The translations under genes were made by a program, and so were the position numbers. A stretch of DNA of 64,000 nucleotides from Bacillus sp. EB106-08-02-XG196 (lineage in GTDB: Bacteria > Bacillota > Bacilli > Bacillales > Cytobacillaceae), in the NCBI RefSeq assembly GCF_013396335.1, contig NZ_JABWSY010000004.1, positions 62,001-126,000 of the forward strand, given 5' to 3'. Below the pieces are notes generated by a model. It saw only the letters and a program-made list of their open reading frames with translations, was not told where the DNA came from and made no database searches. How positions within the stretch are numbered: the stretch's first letter is position 1; each line of letters begins with the position of its first letter. This document shows positions 17,230 through 26,245 of this stretch, one piece after another.

Positions 17230-17532
17230 ATGATGTTAAGTAAACTTACTCTGGTTTCATGTTTGTTGTTCTTTTTATTTGGTTCACATACCTTTGCGGA
17301 TTCCCACTTGGAAACAAATACAACACCACCAGCACAAGTTAAAACGACTAAAGAAATCGAAACTTCCGCCAAAGATACTGAAGCGGTTATGAAGGCAGAA
17401 GCCACAGAAGGAAATAAAACGAATTCAGAAAATTCCTCTGTGATGAATTATGTATTCCCAGCCATAATGGGTTTGATAATCGTTTTGGGCTTTGGAAGCT
17501 ATTGGTTAATTTTTAGGAGGAAACAAATCTAG
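17230..17532 (+). CDS. Small secreted/membrane-anchored protein preceding CopD
   Basis: 100 residues from the ATG at 17230 (SD cggag). Signal peptide (about 1-22), a low-complexity Thr/Lys/Glu/Ala-rich middle, and a C-terminal TM helix ('YVFPAIMGLIIVLGFGSYWLIF') ending in Arg/Lys. CopD genes are often preceded by copC; this protein holds the place and has a CopC-like C-terminal anchor but lacks the copper-binding beta-barrel. No family recognised. Its stop is directly followed by the copD ATG. Confidence 0.7.
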   Translation: MMLSKLTLVSCLLFFLFGSHTFADSHLETNTTPPAQVKTTKEIETSAKDTEAVMKAEATEGNKTNSENSSVMNYVFPAIMGLIIVLGFGSYWLIFRRKQI

Positions 17533-18624
17533 ATGTTTATTACAGGTATCGTAAGTGAGGCATTACTTTATAGTTGTTTTTCATTGTTACTCGGAAGCTT
17601 TATTTTGAATCTAATTCCCAAAAATGCTCGACCGGAAATTAAGATTCCAAAAGGTGTGCTTTTGGCTGCCACATTAGGAATTGCTCTATTTTCATTTTTA
17701 CCGGTATTAAAAATTGTTCTATATTTATATGAGGACCTAGGTTTAGGCTACACCCTTAAGTCAGTGTTAACGAATTTCGAGGTTGGCAAGACATGGATTA
17801 GTACGGGGATTATTTCGATCATTCTATTCATCTATCTAATTCCCATTAAACTTGAACAAAAACCTTTATTTTCTTTGACAGGTCTAGCATTTACGCTTAT
17901 CTTAATTGCTTCCCTTGGCTGGTCCAGCCACGCAGCATCTTTATCCAAATTGGCCGGTTTCCTCATACATTCCGCCCACTTTTTGGCTGTAACAACTTGG
18001 GTTGGAATTCTAATAGTGGTCAGTTGGTTTTCACGGAACCATGATCATTGGCTGCAATTCTTGAAGTGGTTTTCTCCTGTTGCAATTTTATGTTTAGTTA
18101 TTACGACCATAACAGGTATATCCTTAATGACTTTTCATATGGAATTGTCCGAATATGTCAGCGTAACAGCTATTTCTTATGGGCAGACATTATTAATTAA
18201 ACATATCGCAATTCTGCCATTACTAGCTTTCGCCTTTATCAATAGCTTTTTGATTCGGAAAAGACTGCAAAAAGATCCGTCTTTTAATCCGCTTCCATGG
18301 GCAAAGCTTGAGAGCGTGATTGTTTTAATTGTTTTTTCTATTACTGGTGCACTCGGACAAGCTTCGCCGCCTCATGAACTGGGTTCAATGATTAGGGCAG
18401 AAGGTGCTTCCAAACTGTTTTCCTTTTTCCATCCGGGTGATATAAATTTCCCTATCCATTTTTCCCCTGGAATTGTTTCAATAACCCTTTTTCTAATCGC
18501 TATACTTTTTCTAGCGTTAGTCATTATATCTTTTATAAAAAAAGCTCCAAAGATTTTGTCTTTAATAATGAGTCTATTATTTATCGTTTCAGGCTATATA
18601 GGATTTATGTTAAGCATTTCATGA
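17533..18624 (+). CDS. copD: CopD-family copper resistance/uptake membrane protein
   Basis: 363 residues with eight or nine TM helices and a CopD core containing conserved 'FLIHSAHFLAVTTWVGIL' histidines and 'LIKHIAILPLLAFAFINSFLIRK'. CopD/YcnJ proteins move copper across the membrane. The SD (taggagg) lies in the end of the preceding gene. A link between copper delivery and the nearby redox proteins is inference. Confidence 0.8.
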   Translation: MFITGIVSEALLYSCFSLLLGSFILNLIPKNARPEIKIPKGVLLAATLGIALFSFLPVLKIVLYLYEDLGLGYTLKSVLTNFEVGKTWISTGIISIILFIYLIPIKLEQKPLFSLTGLAFTLILIASLGWSSHAASLSKLAGFLIHSAHFLAVTTWVGILIVVSWFSRNHDHWLQFLKWFSPVAILCLVITTITGISLMTFHMELSEYVSVTAISYGQTLLIKHIAILPLLAFAFINSFLIRKRLQKDPSFNPLPWAKLESVIVLIVFSITGALGQASPPHELGSMIRAEGASKLFSFFHPGDINFPIHFSPGIVSITLFLIAILFLALVIISFIKKAPKILSLIMSLLFIVSGYIGFMLSIS

Positions 18625-18661
18625 AAGAAGCAGCGGAAATTGATTCCCGCTGCTTCTTTTT
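18624..18661. terminator. Bidirectional terminator between copD and kynB
   Basis: Arms aaagaagcagcgg / ccgctgcttcttt with a 10-base loop and T run, between convergent genes. Confidence 0.85.
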
Positions 18662-19281
18662 TAAAGTGAACGTAACACGGCTCTTACTGGACTTCCATCT
18701 CCTTCTACCAATGGCAGGGGCAGGGCAATTAACTCATAATCACCTGGTTCTACTTGATCCAAAAGAACGGATTCGAGGATATGAATTCCGTTTTCATTTA
18801 AGCTATGGTGCGCATGCAGGTCTTTACTGTCAATCGGATCGACCGATGGAACATCCACCCCGATGAGCCTAATTCCCTTCTCTGCTAAGTATGGACCAAG
18901 GTTACCTTCTATAAAAGGAATCTTTTCCGGAAACTCAACTGAATTTTCCCACGCCAAAGTTCTAAACAACACTCTTTTAAAGCCTTCTAAATCTACATTT
19001 TCTAGATCCTTTGTTCCTATACTATCTTTCCCAATCATATCGAGTACCCTTACAGGACCGATATACAAGTCGAGGTCTAATTCAATCATTCTTTTTCCAT
19101 TATCATCAAAATGAAAAGGCGCATCCACATGCGTCCCTGTATGTGTACTCATAGTAAGGCTCCCAACATTCACAGACCCACTCTCTGCTTTGGACCACGA
19201 AACCTCATATTGAAAGGGTGTATCCCCTGGCCAAACTGGCATTCCATTTTCAAGCCTTCTGGAAATATCAATCGTCTTCAT
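18661..19281 (-). CDS. kynB: Kynurenine formamidase / cyclase family protein
   Basis: 206 residues from the ATG at 19281, which has SD 'gggag' at proper distance; a GTG nine bases upstream abuts the SD. The metal-binding signature 'HTGTHVDAPFHF' and a second histidine region 'HAHHSL' define the cyclase/KynB family, which hydrolyses N-formylkynurenine. The tryptophan-pathway partners kynA and kynU are not in the window, so the precise substrate is uncertain. Confidence 0.82.
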   Translation of the reverse strand: MKTIDISRRLENGMPVWPGDTPFQYEVSWSKAESGSVNVGSLTMSTHTGTHVDAPFHFDDNGKRMIELDLDLYIGPVRVLDMIGKDSIGTKDLENVDLEGFKRVLFRTLAWENSVEFPEKIPFIEGNLGPYLAEKGIRLIGVDVPSVDPIDSKDLHAHHSLNENGIHILESVLLDQVEPGDYELIALPLPLVEGDGSPVRAVLRSL

Positions 19282-19351
19282 TCTTCCCACTCCCTTGACA
19301 GCATTTAATTTTGCCTATGTTAAAAATATATCGCTGCCAAGATGTTGTCAA

Positions 19352-21100
19352 TTAATGAAACGAAAGCCAAAAGTCTCCATCATGATTAATGATGCTGCTT
19401 ATCTCATTAAACCGAATCGTAAAAGTTGGAAAGCCTGCAGCATAAGGGGCAATTTCATAAGGCTCAAAATAAACATTCAACGCCCCTTCACTAATAAAGA
19501 ATGCCTGGTCTGCTTTTATTCCTTTATAAGAATCTGGGAAGACATAGGAATATTGATCATTATTTTTGATTTGTTCTCCAACAATTTGACTAATGACCTT
19601 TACATAATCTGCTTCCGGCTTAAATAAGTCTTTTAGTTGGTAGAACCTGCCCGTTTTAAGGTCGATATGAGCATATTTTTTAACAGGCATTCCGTGTGCC
19701 GCACCAAAAGGATAATCATATCCATTTATCTCAATGACTACCAGGTTATTCTTACAAAACTCTATATCAAAATCACCAGCATAGCTTGATTCCAATTGCG
19801 TATGCGCAGGCGTTGGTTTCACTCCAGATAGGTCCTTCAATCTCTGATTAACGCTCTCCTGATTTTCAACACCCTTTATCTGTGGATAATAAACTAAATA
19901 ATCCTTGTTTGGTTTATATTTATTTTCGATAACAGAATAATCGTGGTTTAAAGGAATGATAGTATTTTGCTTCCAAATTAACTTGCCTTTTTTATCAAAA
20001 TAGAGAATTCGGAGATCGATATCCCCTTTAATTAAAGATTTCTCAAATGCTAATGTACCACTGCCCTCAACCTTTGGCAGATGTTCTATTCTTTTACCAT
20101 GCTTATCGATAAAGAATGTAAGTTCATCGTTGAAAGCCGAAGCAATTCCTTCCTTAAAATTTGAAATACCATTATAGATAAACCCTGTAAGGATTTGACC
20201 ACTGGAATCAGCAAGAGCATACTTTTGAAAAAGATATGGCTTCTCTGGATTAGGTGCTTTCCCTAGGGCATATCGATGCTCCTCGAGATTTAACAAACTA
20301 TTATACTGTGGTTTGATGATAAATTTCCCGTGGGTATCGATCAAGCCGTAATAATTATTTTCTACATTAACAATTGTCTTTCCATCGACAAATGGCTGTG
20401 TTCCTGTAAACTGCTGCTCAATGATGACCTTTCCTGTTTCGTCCATGTAACCCCATTTATCATCATTACTTTCTCGAAATGCCAGCATACCTTCACCATA
20501 ATCGGCGACAAAGAGATTGGGGTAAGAATTCACTACCTTACCTGTTAGCTCAATGAGAGCATGGTTTCCCTCTATCGTCTTAACTAATGCCTTTCCGTCA
20601 TGAAAGTTATTAGCAGATTCATAGGATAAAGGAATAACCTCATTACCACGTCTATTCAAATAGCCATATAGATAATCTCCATGTTCATCCGTCTTGGCAG
20701 CTAATGCCCTGCCATCTTGATAATCACCAATAAAGGAATATGCCTTTGAGGTAATTTCCTTCCCGCTTTCATCAATTACTTTAAAGCCATCGTCATCAAT
20801 GACAGTTGCCCGCCCTTCTGAAAAGGGACTGATTGTATCATATTTTGGTTTGACAATAAAATAACCGTCATTGTTGATCATTCCAGTTAGATTATTTACT
20901 TGAACAATCGCTAAACCATTTTCCTGAAAATCATGAGCCATTTCATATTGCGCTGGAAGAATAAAATCACCCTTCTCATTGATATATCCCCACTTACTGC
21001 CGCCAATCCCTTTCACTGCAGCCGGAAAAAGATAAACCATTCTGGATAAGGAAAGAAGGTAAGTAACCCAGTTTTCCTGTTCCGTATTTCTTCTAGACAT
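19352..21100 (-). CDS. WG-repeat protein with C-terminal RsiV-like (DUF3298) domain
   Basis: 582 residues. About the first 350 contain seven or more WG beta-repeats of the form 'GYINRRGNEVIPLSYESA' / 'WGYMDETGKVIIEQQF'. The C-terminal ~200 residues ('KTGRFYQLKDLFKPEADYV', 'FFISEGALNVYFEPYEIAPYAAG') match the DUF3298/DUF4163 fold found in RsiV. A hydrophobic stretch near 14-30 may be a membrane anchor, but there is no clear signal peptide. Function unknown; the RsiV-like part suggests ligand binding. Confidence 0.78.
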   Translation of the reverse strand: MSRRNTEQENWVTYLLSLSRMVYLFPAAVKGIGGSKWGYINEKGDFILPAQYEMAHDFQENGLAIVQVNNLTGMINNDGYFIVKPKYDTISPFSEGRATVIDDDGFKVIDESGKEITSKAYSFIGDYQDGRALAAKTDEHGDYLYGYLNRRGNEVIPLSYESANNFHDGKALVKTIEGNHALIELTGKVVNSYPNLFVADYGEGMLAFRESNDDKWGYMDETGKVIIEQQFTGTQPFVDGKTIVNVENNYYGLIDTHGKFIIKPQYNSLLNLEEHRYALGKAPNPEKPYLFQKYALADSSGQILTGFIYNGISNFKEGIASAFNDELTFFIDKHGKRIEHLPKVEGSGTLAFEKSLIKGDIDLRILYFDKKGKLIWKQNTIIPLNHDYSVIENKYKPNKDYLVYYPQIKGVENQESVNQRLKDLSGVKPTPAHTQLESSYAGDFDIEFCKNNLVVIEINGYDYPFGAAHGMPVKKYAHIDLKTGRFYQLKDLFKPEADYVKVISQIVGEQIKNNDQYSYVFPDSYKGIKADQAFFISEGALNVYFEPYEIAPYAAGFPTFTIRFNEISSIINHDGDFWLSFH

Positions 21101-21176
21101 CCGTACTACCCCATTTTATTTTTTTATTATATATATGTAAAAATGGGCGTGATGGCAACTTTCTGCTATAACAAAC

Positions 21177-21220
21177 AAAAAAGAATCCATTTTAGCATAA
21201 ACGCCTTAAAATAGATTCAT
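21177..21220 (-). terminator. Terminator after the IclR-family gene
   Basis: On the minus strand gaatctattttaag / gctaaaatggattc pair with small interruptions and are followed by a T6 run. Confidence 0.7.
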
Positions 21221-21229
21221 CGCTATTAT

Positions 21230-22012
21230 TTATATAAAAACATAATTTTGCTGTAATTCTCTCTGGATATTTTCCTTTGTTTTCAATATGGCTTGAACGA
21301 TTTCATCTTTAACCTCAGGTGAAATTCGATAGGATGGCACACTTACGCTAAAAGCACCATATGTTTTGTTATTCATTCGTAGTGAAACACCTAGACAATA
21401 AACATCCTTTTCACCTTCACTGTCATCTATTGCAAAACCATTTCTTTTTATATCCTCTACCTGTTTTAATAATGCTGCCGAATCAGTAATGGTATTCTCC
21501 GTTATGTGCTTAAGCTCCACGCGGGACAAGTAACCTAATTTTTCACTATTCGACATCTCTGAAAGTACGGCTTTTCCCATTGCGGAGCAGTAAAGAGGCT
21601 TAGATAGACCAATTCTAGAATTCAGGCAAACAATTGGCTTTTTTGTTTCCAGCTTGTTAACTGTTAGGATTTCATCGCCTTCTAAAATACCCAAGTGTAT
21701 CGTTTCATCTAAACAATTTTGCAGCTCTTTTAAATATGGATAAGAAATTTTTGAGATGTCCAGATCTGCAAGATACTTGTTTGCGTACTTAATTAAGGCA
21801 CTTCCAAGTTCGAATTTCTTTGTTTCAGGATGCTTTTTCACATAACCAATTAGAAGAAGGGTATCTAATATCTTCAAGGCCGTTGAACTTGTTAATCCTG
21901 TTTCCTTAGCAATCACATTTAAGGATTGTGGTTCTTTCTTTGCTGAAAGAAAATCAAGGATACTAGAAGCCTTTATTAGAACAGTACCATATGGCTGTTT
22001 TGCATTCTCCAC
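21230..22012 (-). CDS. IclR-family transcriptional regulator (KdgR-like)
   Basis: 260 residues from the GTG at 22012, preceded by SD gggaggt; an ATG at 22030 lies upstream of this SD. N-terminal winged HTH (about 10-70, 'IAKETGLTSSTALKILDTLLLIGYV') and C-terminal IclR effector domain ('CSAMGKAVLSEMSN', 'DDSEGEKDVYCLGVSLRM'). It is downstream of kduI-kduD on the same strand, so it probably controls uronate degradation with a 2-keto-3-deoxygluconate-like effector. Confidence 0.85.
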   Translation of the reverse strand: MENAKQPYGTVLIKASSILDFLSAKKEPQSLNVIAKETGLTSSTALKILDTLLLIGYVKKHPETKKFELGSALIKYANKYLADLDISKISYPYLKELQNCLDETIHLGILEGDEILTVNKLETKKPIVCLNSRIGLSKPLYCSAMGKAVLSEMSNSEKLGYLSRVELKHITENTITDSAALLKQVEDIKRNGFAIDDSEGEKDVYCLGVSLRMNNKTYGAFSVSVPSYRISPEVKDEIVQAILKTKENIQRELQQNYVFI

Positions 22013-22055
22013 TATGTTACCTCCCTTCATTTTTATAACTTATTATAATGTAAAA

Positions 22056-22838
22056 CTAGCGAACTAACCAGCCACCATCGACAGGGATAATGGCCCCATT
22101 CATATAATCAGATGCTCTGCTTGCAAGGAAAACTACTACACTTTGCAAATCAGCTGGAGTTGCCCATCGTCCAGCAGGTATACGAGAAGTAATTTCTGCA
22201 TGACGCACTTCATCCTCACGAATTGGTGCTGTATTTTTCGTTTCAACATAACCAGGTGCGATGGCATTAATTTGTATGCCTTTTATCGCTAATTCATTTG
22301 CAAATGCTTTTGTTAATCCAGCGACACCGTGTTTACTTGCCGTGTAGGATGGTACAAATTTTCCACCTTGGAAAGAAAGCATGGAAGCAACATTAATGAT
22401 TTTTCCGCTGCCTTGCTCTACCATTACCTTTGCAGCTTCTTGGCTCAATGAGTAAACAGCATTAAGGTTGATATCCATTACTGCATCCCAATCTTCTTCC
22501 TTATATTCTAGTATAGGCGAACGGCGGATAGTCCCTGCGTTATTCACCAAAACATCTACTCTTCCATATGTTTCTAAGCATTTAGCTACGATATCTTTTG
22601 AAACTTGTTTATCTGTTAAATCACCTTGAAAAAACGCTGCACGACGTCCTTCTTTTTCAATTAGTTCTATCGTTTCTCCCCATTTGTTCCCATGAGTCGT
22701 GATAAAAAGATCCGCACCTGCTTTTGCCAGCGCAACCGCAAAGCCTTGTCCAATTCCCGTATTACCACCTGTCACAATCGCGACTTTTCCATCTAATTTA
22801 AAATAATCTAATGAAAATTGTTGTAAGTCCTGCGTCAT
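22056..22838 (-). CDS. kduD: 2-dehydro-3-deoxy-D-gluconate 5-dehydrogenase
   Basis: 260 residues of the classical short-chain dehydrogenase family: cofactor motif 'VTGGNTGIGQGFA', 'NNAGT', catalytic Ser and 'YTASK' (YxxxK). The start at 22838 has SD ggagg eight bases upstream; an ATG at 22853 precedes the SD. Neighbourhood with kduI and an IclR regulator supports the KduD call: it interconverts 5-keto-4-deoxyuronate-derived 2,5-diketo-3-deoxygluconate and KDG. Confidence 0.88.
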   Translation of the reverse strand: MTQDLQQFSLDYFKLDGKVAIVTGGNTGIGQGFAVALAKAGADLFITTHGNKWGETIELIEKEGRRAAFFQGDLTDKQVSKDIVAKCLETYGRVDVLVNNAGTIRRSPILEYKEEDWDAVMDINLNAVYSLSQEAAKVMVEQGSGKIINVASMLSFQGGKFVPSYTASKHGVAGLTKAFANELAIKGIQINAIAPGYVETKNTAPIREDEVRHAEITSRIPAGRWATPADLQSVVVFLASRASDYMNGAIIPVDGGWLVR

Positions 22839-22898
22839 TTTCAAAGCCTCCAATTCTATTTAATGAAGTACATTAAAACAATCAATGAACAAAAGGAT

Positions 22899-23729
22899 TT
22901 ATTTTAAGTCCTTCATTGGAACCATGTCCATATCATTATATGTAATGTTTTCACCGCACATTGCCCAAATGAAAGTATAGTCACTTGAACCTACACCTGT
23001 ATGAATAGACCAGCTTGGTGAGATGGCAGCCTGTTCATTCGCAATAACTAAATGTTTGGTTTCATCCGGTTTGCCCATGAAATGGAAGACACGAGTATCT
23101 TCTTTCATATCGAAATATAGATACGTTTCCATGCGGCGTTCATGTGTATGACTTGGCATTGTGTTCCAAGCACTACCTGGAGTCAGGATGGTATATCCCA
23201 TTTGAAGCTGGCAGCTTTCACATACGTTCGGGTGAATATATTGATAGATAGAACGATGATTTAACGTGGATGAATCCCCTGTCACCATTGGTTCAATATT
23301 ATCAATACTAATTCTTACATTTGAATATTTATGGTGAGCCGGTACAGATACTGTATAGAATTTTGCCGGATTAGACGGATCTTCTGATTTGAATTGAATA
23401 TCCTTTGTTTCTTTTCCAATGTAATATCCATCTTGCTTTTTCATTGGTTCTTCTCTGCCTTCGATTACAATAGATCCTGGTCCACCGATATTAATTACAC
23501 CAAGTTCACGTCGTTCTAAGAAGTAGGTAACTCCTAATTCTGTAGAGAGTTCAATCGTTAAAGGCTGATTTGTTGGTGTAACACCGCCAAAGATCATTCG
23601 GTCGTTATGGGTATACGTCAATCTTACTTCCCCTGGTACAAAAATACTTTCTACTAAAAATTCCTTGCGTAATTGTTCTGTTGAATAATGACGAATATCT
23701 TCTGGACTATGTGTATAACGAGTTTCCAT
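22899..23729 (-). CDS. kduI: 5-dehydro-4-deoxy-D-glucuronate isomerase
   Basis: 276 residues, the usual KduI length, with the cupin zinc-site motif 'PSHTHERRMETYLYFDM' and a further histidine in 'WSIHTGVGSSDYTFIW'. It isomerises 4-deoxy-L-threo-5-hexosulose uronate from pectin or glycosaminoglycan breakdown. ATG at 23729 fits the SD (aggag) better than the GTG three codons upstream. First gene of kduI-kduD-iclR; no kdgK/kdgA or lyase is in the window. Confidence 0.92.
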   Translation of the reverse strand: METRYTHSPEDIRHYSTEQLRKEFLVESIFVPGEVRLTYTHNDRMIFGGVTPTNQPLTIELSTELGVTYFLERRELGVINIGGPGSIVIEGREEPMKKQDGYYIGKETKDIQFKSEDPSNPAKFYTVSVPAHHKYSNVRISIDNIEPMVTGDSSTLNHRSIYQYIHPNVCESCQLQMGYTILTPGSAWNTMPSHTHERRMETYLYFDMKEDTRVFHFMGKPDETKHLVIANEQAAISPSWSIHTGVGSSDYTFIWAMCGENITYNDMDMVPMKDLK

Positions 23730-23877
23730 TTTACTCACTCCTGTTATCGATTAATTTTTGAAGCATTAAATTTCCAAATAAGAAATAAGATTGTTTATTT
23801 GGAAATGTATATTTTTATTATATTGGACATTTTTGGGTTTTTCAACTCTATTTTAAAAAATAGTCAGAAAATTTCCT

Positions 23878-23918
23878 CTAAAAAAAAAGTAACCTGATTG
23901 TACGAATCAGGTTACTCT
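23878..23918 (-). terminator. Terminator after the 4Fe-4S membrane protein gene
   Basis: On the minus strand agtaacctgatt / aatcaggttact with a five-base loop is followed by a run of nine T. Confidence 0.85.
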
Positions 23919-23925
23919 CTTTTGC

Positions 23926-24939
23926 TTAGTCTATATATTTTGCTTCAGGAATTAATATTTTCCATTCTTCATAACTGATAATGGTTTCCCAGTGTCCCGT
24001 CATTTTTGCAAAGCCAACTATTAAGAAGAATACGACAAAGAATGAAACCGGAATAAACCATTTACTTACCTTTTTATTTGCTACTGTCATGTTCAAGGTA
24101 TCCTTTACAGGGCATGCCTCTACACAGGCCATACAAGCTGTACAATTTAAGTTATTTACGGTTTCGACCTTATGCACCTTTACTCTGGAAGGACAAACCT
24201 TCGTACACATTTCACAGTTCGTACAAGTTTCTTCATTTCTACTAATCTTGGAAATTCTAAATATCGAACCAAGTCCGATGAACGCTCCATAAGGGCAGAG
24301 GAATCTGCACCAGAAATTTTTATAGAATAAAGACAGTACAAACATCACGGTTAGAAAGCCAAGGCCAAAACCACTAATATCTAAGAAAAATGTCAGCATT
24401 TTCACATCCGATATTTTGTTATATGGTTCGTTTAAGAAGGAAATTGCACCATACGTCGGCATTACGATAACCATACCTAAAAAGAAAAGTAGTAATAAAT
24501 ACTTAATTGGGGTTAGCAGCCAAACGAGCCAAGTGGGTACCTCGAAATTTCTTTTGAAAAGTTTTTTCCCCAATCTGCTGATCCATTCCCCAACTGTTCC
24601 AATCGGACAAATCCAGCTGCAAAAAGATCTCTTGAAAATAATAGCTCCGCCTACAAAAAAGCTTAATAAAACGAGGCCTGCTGGATGTATGACATCAAAG
24701 TCCCCAGTTGCAAGCCATACCTTCAATGCCATTAAAGCACTAATTGGCAGGAATCCTTCGACTGCTGATGGTCTTTCAACAAAAGGTGTTTCTCCTAGGG
24801 TTTCAAAATGCATATAAAATTGATAAAAACGGACACCGACATATAGTAAAAATAACAGGAATACAGCTTGAACGACGTACCTTGTTATTTGAACCGGTTT
24901 TCTTTTCAACTGTTTCTTGTACCAGTTCATTGACTTCAT
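23926..24939 (-). CDS. NapH/NosR-like polyferredoxin membrane protein
   Basis: 337 residues from the ATG at 24939 (SD ggggga; the GTG at 24963 lacks an SD). Four or five TM helices, two membrane-proximal CxxxCP motifs ('CSWICPIG', 'CRFLCPYG') and a cytoplasmic 2x[4Fe-4S] ferredoxin domain ('CTNCEMCTKVCP', 'CTACMACVEACP'). This is the layout of NapH, NosR C-terminal halves and CcoG-like proteins that pass electrons at the membrane. No napA/nosZ gene is adjacent, so its partner is unknown; the molybdoenzyme cluster is 8 kb away. Confidence 0.8.
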   Translation of the reverse strand: MKSMNWYKKQLKRKPVQITRYVVQAVFLLFLLYVGVRFYQFYMHFETLGETPFVERPSAVEGFLPISALMALKVWLATGDFDVIHPAGLVLLSFFVGGAIIFKRSFCSWICPIGTVGEWISRLGKKLFKRNFEVPTWLVWLLTPIKYLLLLFFLGMVIVMPTYGAISFLNEPYNKISDVKMLTFFLDISGFGLGFLTVMFVLSLFYKNFWCRFLCPYGAFIGLGSIFRISKISRNEETCTNCEMCTKVCPSRVKVHKVETVNNLNCTACMACVEACPVKDTLNMTVANKKVSKWFIPVSFFVVFFLIVGFAKMTGHWETIISYEEWKILIPEAKYID

Positions 24940-25039
24940 TACGATTCCCCCAATCTTCTTCACCTTAAATATAAGGAACGAAGGAAAATCGGGGATGTGA
25001 TAAAAGTCATCAAGAATGCCGTTTTCATAAAGAGTTCAC

Positions 25040-25088
25040 AACCCTATACTTAAAACAGACATAATTAGTTTGTAAGAAGTATAGGGTT
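25040..25088. repeat. Inverted repeat between two minus-strand genes
   Basis: Perfect 12-bp arms aaccctatactt (25040-25051) and aagtatagggtt (25077-25088) with a 25-base spacer. It lies just past the Gfo/Idh/MocA stop codon, but no T run follows, so it may be an RNA-end structure rather than a standard terminator. Confidence 0.5.
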
Positions 25089-25096
25089 ACATTCAC

Positions 25097-26083
25097 CTAG
25101 CGTTCTACTCCAAAAACAATATTATTCTGTTTCCGTGCTTCTTCCGTTACACGCAGTACAAAATTACTCCATTGCTTTAGCTTCTCATATTCTTGGTCAT
25201 TGTTGGTTTCAATGATTTCAGCGATATTGATGCATTCATAGACCATATCTTTTTCTTCCTGGGCCACACTGAAGATTTCACTCTCTTTTGTATGACAGTC
25301 AAGGAATTTTATTTCAGATATTGGAGCGGCATCTTCTAGGACAAAGGTACCCTTTTCTCCTTGAATCTCACAGTGAAGAACGGAATCTGAAATCTTTGAA
25401 CAAAGTATAGTACAGACAAAGTCTTGATATTCTAAAATAAGTGTACCGCTGCCATCGATACCGCTCCGCAGTTTAACTGGATAATAGGTGACCTTTTGCG
25501 GCTCTCCAAATAGCCCGATAGCTAAGAAGAGCGGATACACACCTAAATCTACTAAAGCTCCGCCTGAATAGGTACTTGAGAAGATATTCGGTTCCTCCCC
25601 TTGTAAAAACAAATCGTAGCGTGAAGAATACTTCATATATGGAAGAATAGCACTTCTTAGATTACCTGCCATATGAAGCTTTTCTTTTAAAATACGAAAG
25701 TTTGGTGTATGAATATTGCGTATAGCTTCAAATAAATAAACACCATTTTCCTCAGCAATTTGATAAGCTTTTTCTAATTCAGCTGTATTTGAAAATATCG
25801 GCTTTTCACAAATAACATGCTTCTTATTTTTTAAAAAAGTAAGTGCCTGCTCAAAGTGGACTGAATTAGGTGAAGCAATATAGACAGCCTTAATCTCAGA
25901 ACTTTTTGCCATTTCCTCTAAATCAGTAAAAAAGTATGCTGCGTTATATGTATGGGCAAGGTGTTTTGCTTTTTCATCTGTTCGGGAATAGACTGCTGTT
26001 AAATTTAGTTTCCCGCTCAATTTTGCTGCCTCTATAAAGGATTCTGTAATCCACCCTGTTCCGACTGTACCTAAATTAATCAT
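25097..26083 (-). CDS. Gfo/Idh/MocA family NAD(P)-dependent oxidoreductase
   Basis: 328 residues: N-terminal Rossmann domain ('LGTVGTGWITESFIEAA'), the family signature 'VICEKP' around residue 95, and the C-terminal alpha/beta substrate domain. Family members oxidise sugars, inositols or related compounds; the substrate is not evident. SD gaaggggat before ATG. Not clearly in an operon. Confidence 0.82.
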   Translation of the reverse strand: MINLGTVGTGWITESFIEAAKLSGKLNLTAVYSRTDEKAKHLAHTYNAAYFFTDLEEMAKSSEIKAVYIASPNSVHFEQALTFLKNKKHVICEKPIFSNTAELEKAYQIAEENGVYLFEAIRNIHTPNFRILKEKLHMAGNLRSAILPYMKYSSRYDLFLQGEEPNIFSSTYSGGALVDLGVYPLFLAIGLFGEPQKVTYYPVKLRSGIDGSGTLILEYQDFVCTILCSKISDSVLHCEIQGEKGTFVLEDAAPISEIKFLDCHTKESEIFSVAQEEKDMVYECINIAEIIETNNDQEYEKLKQWSNFVLRVTEEARKQNNIVFGVER

Positions 26084-26245
26084 ATTAAATCCCCTTCCAT
26101 TCCTTCTATAAGCATATATTGTAGCCTTTTTGCTTTCTTTTTACCAATTTCACTATTTTTCTAATGAATAGTTGGGTACAATGGAAAAATATCATATTTT
26201 ATGTTATTTATAAGTAATAGAGATGAAAGAAAGAGGTTGAATAGA

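Noticed and set aside
24964..25030. FNR/CRP site before the NapH-like gene (tgtgataaaagtcatca)
   Set aside because: Half-site spacing does not fit TTGAT-N4-ATCAA or TGTGA-N6-TCACA.
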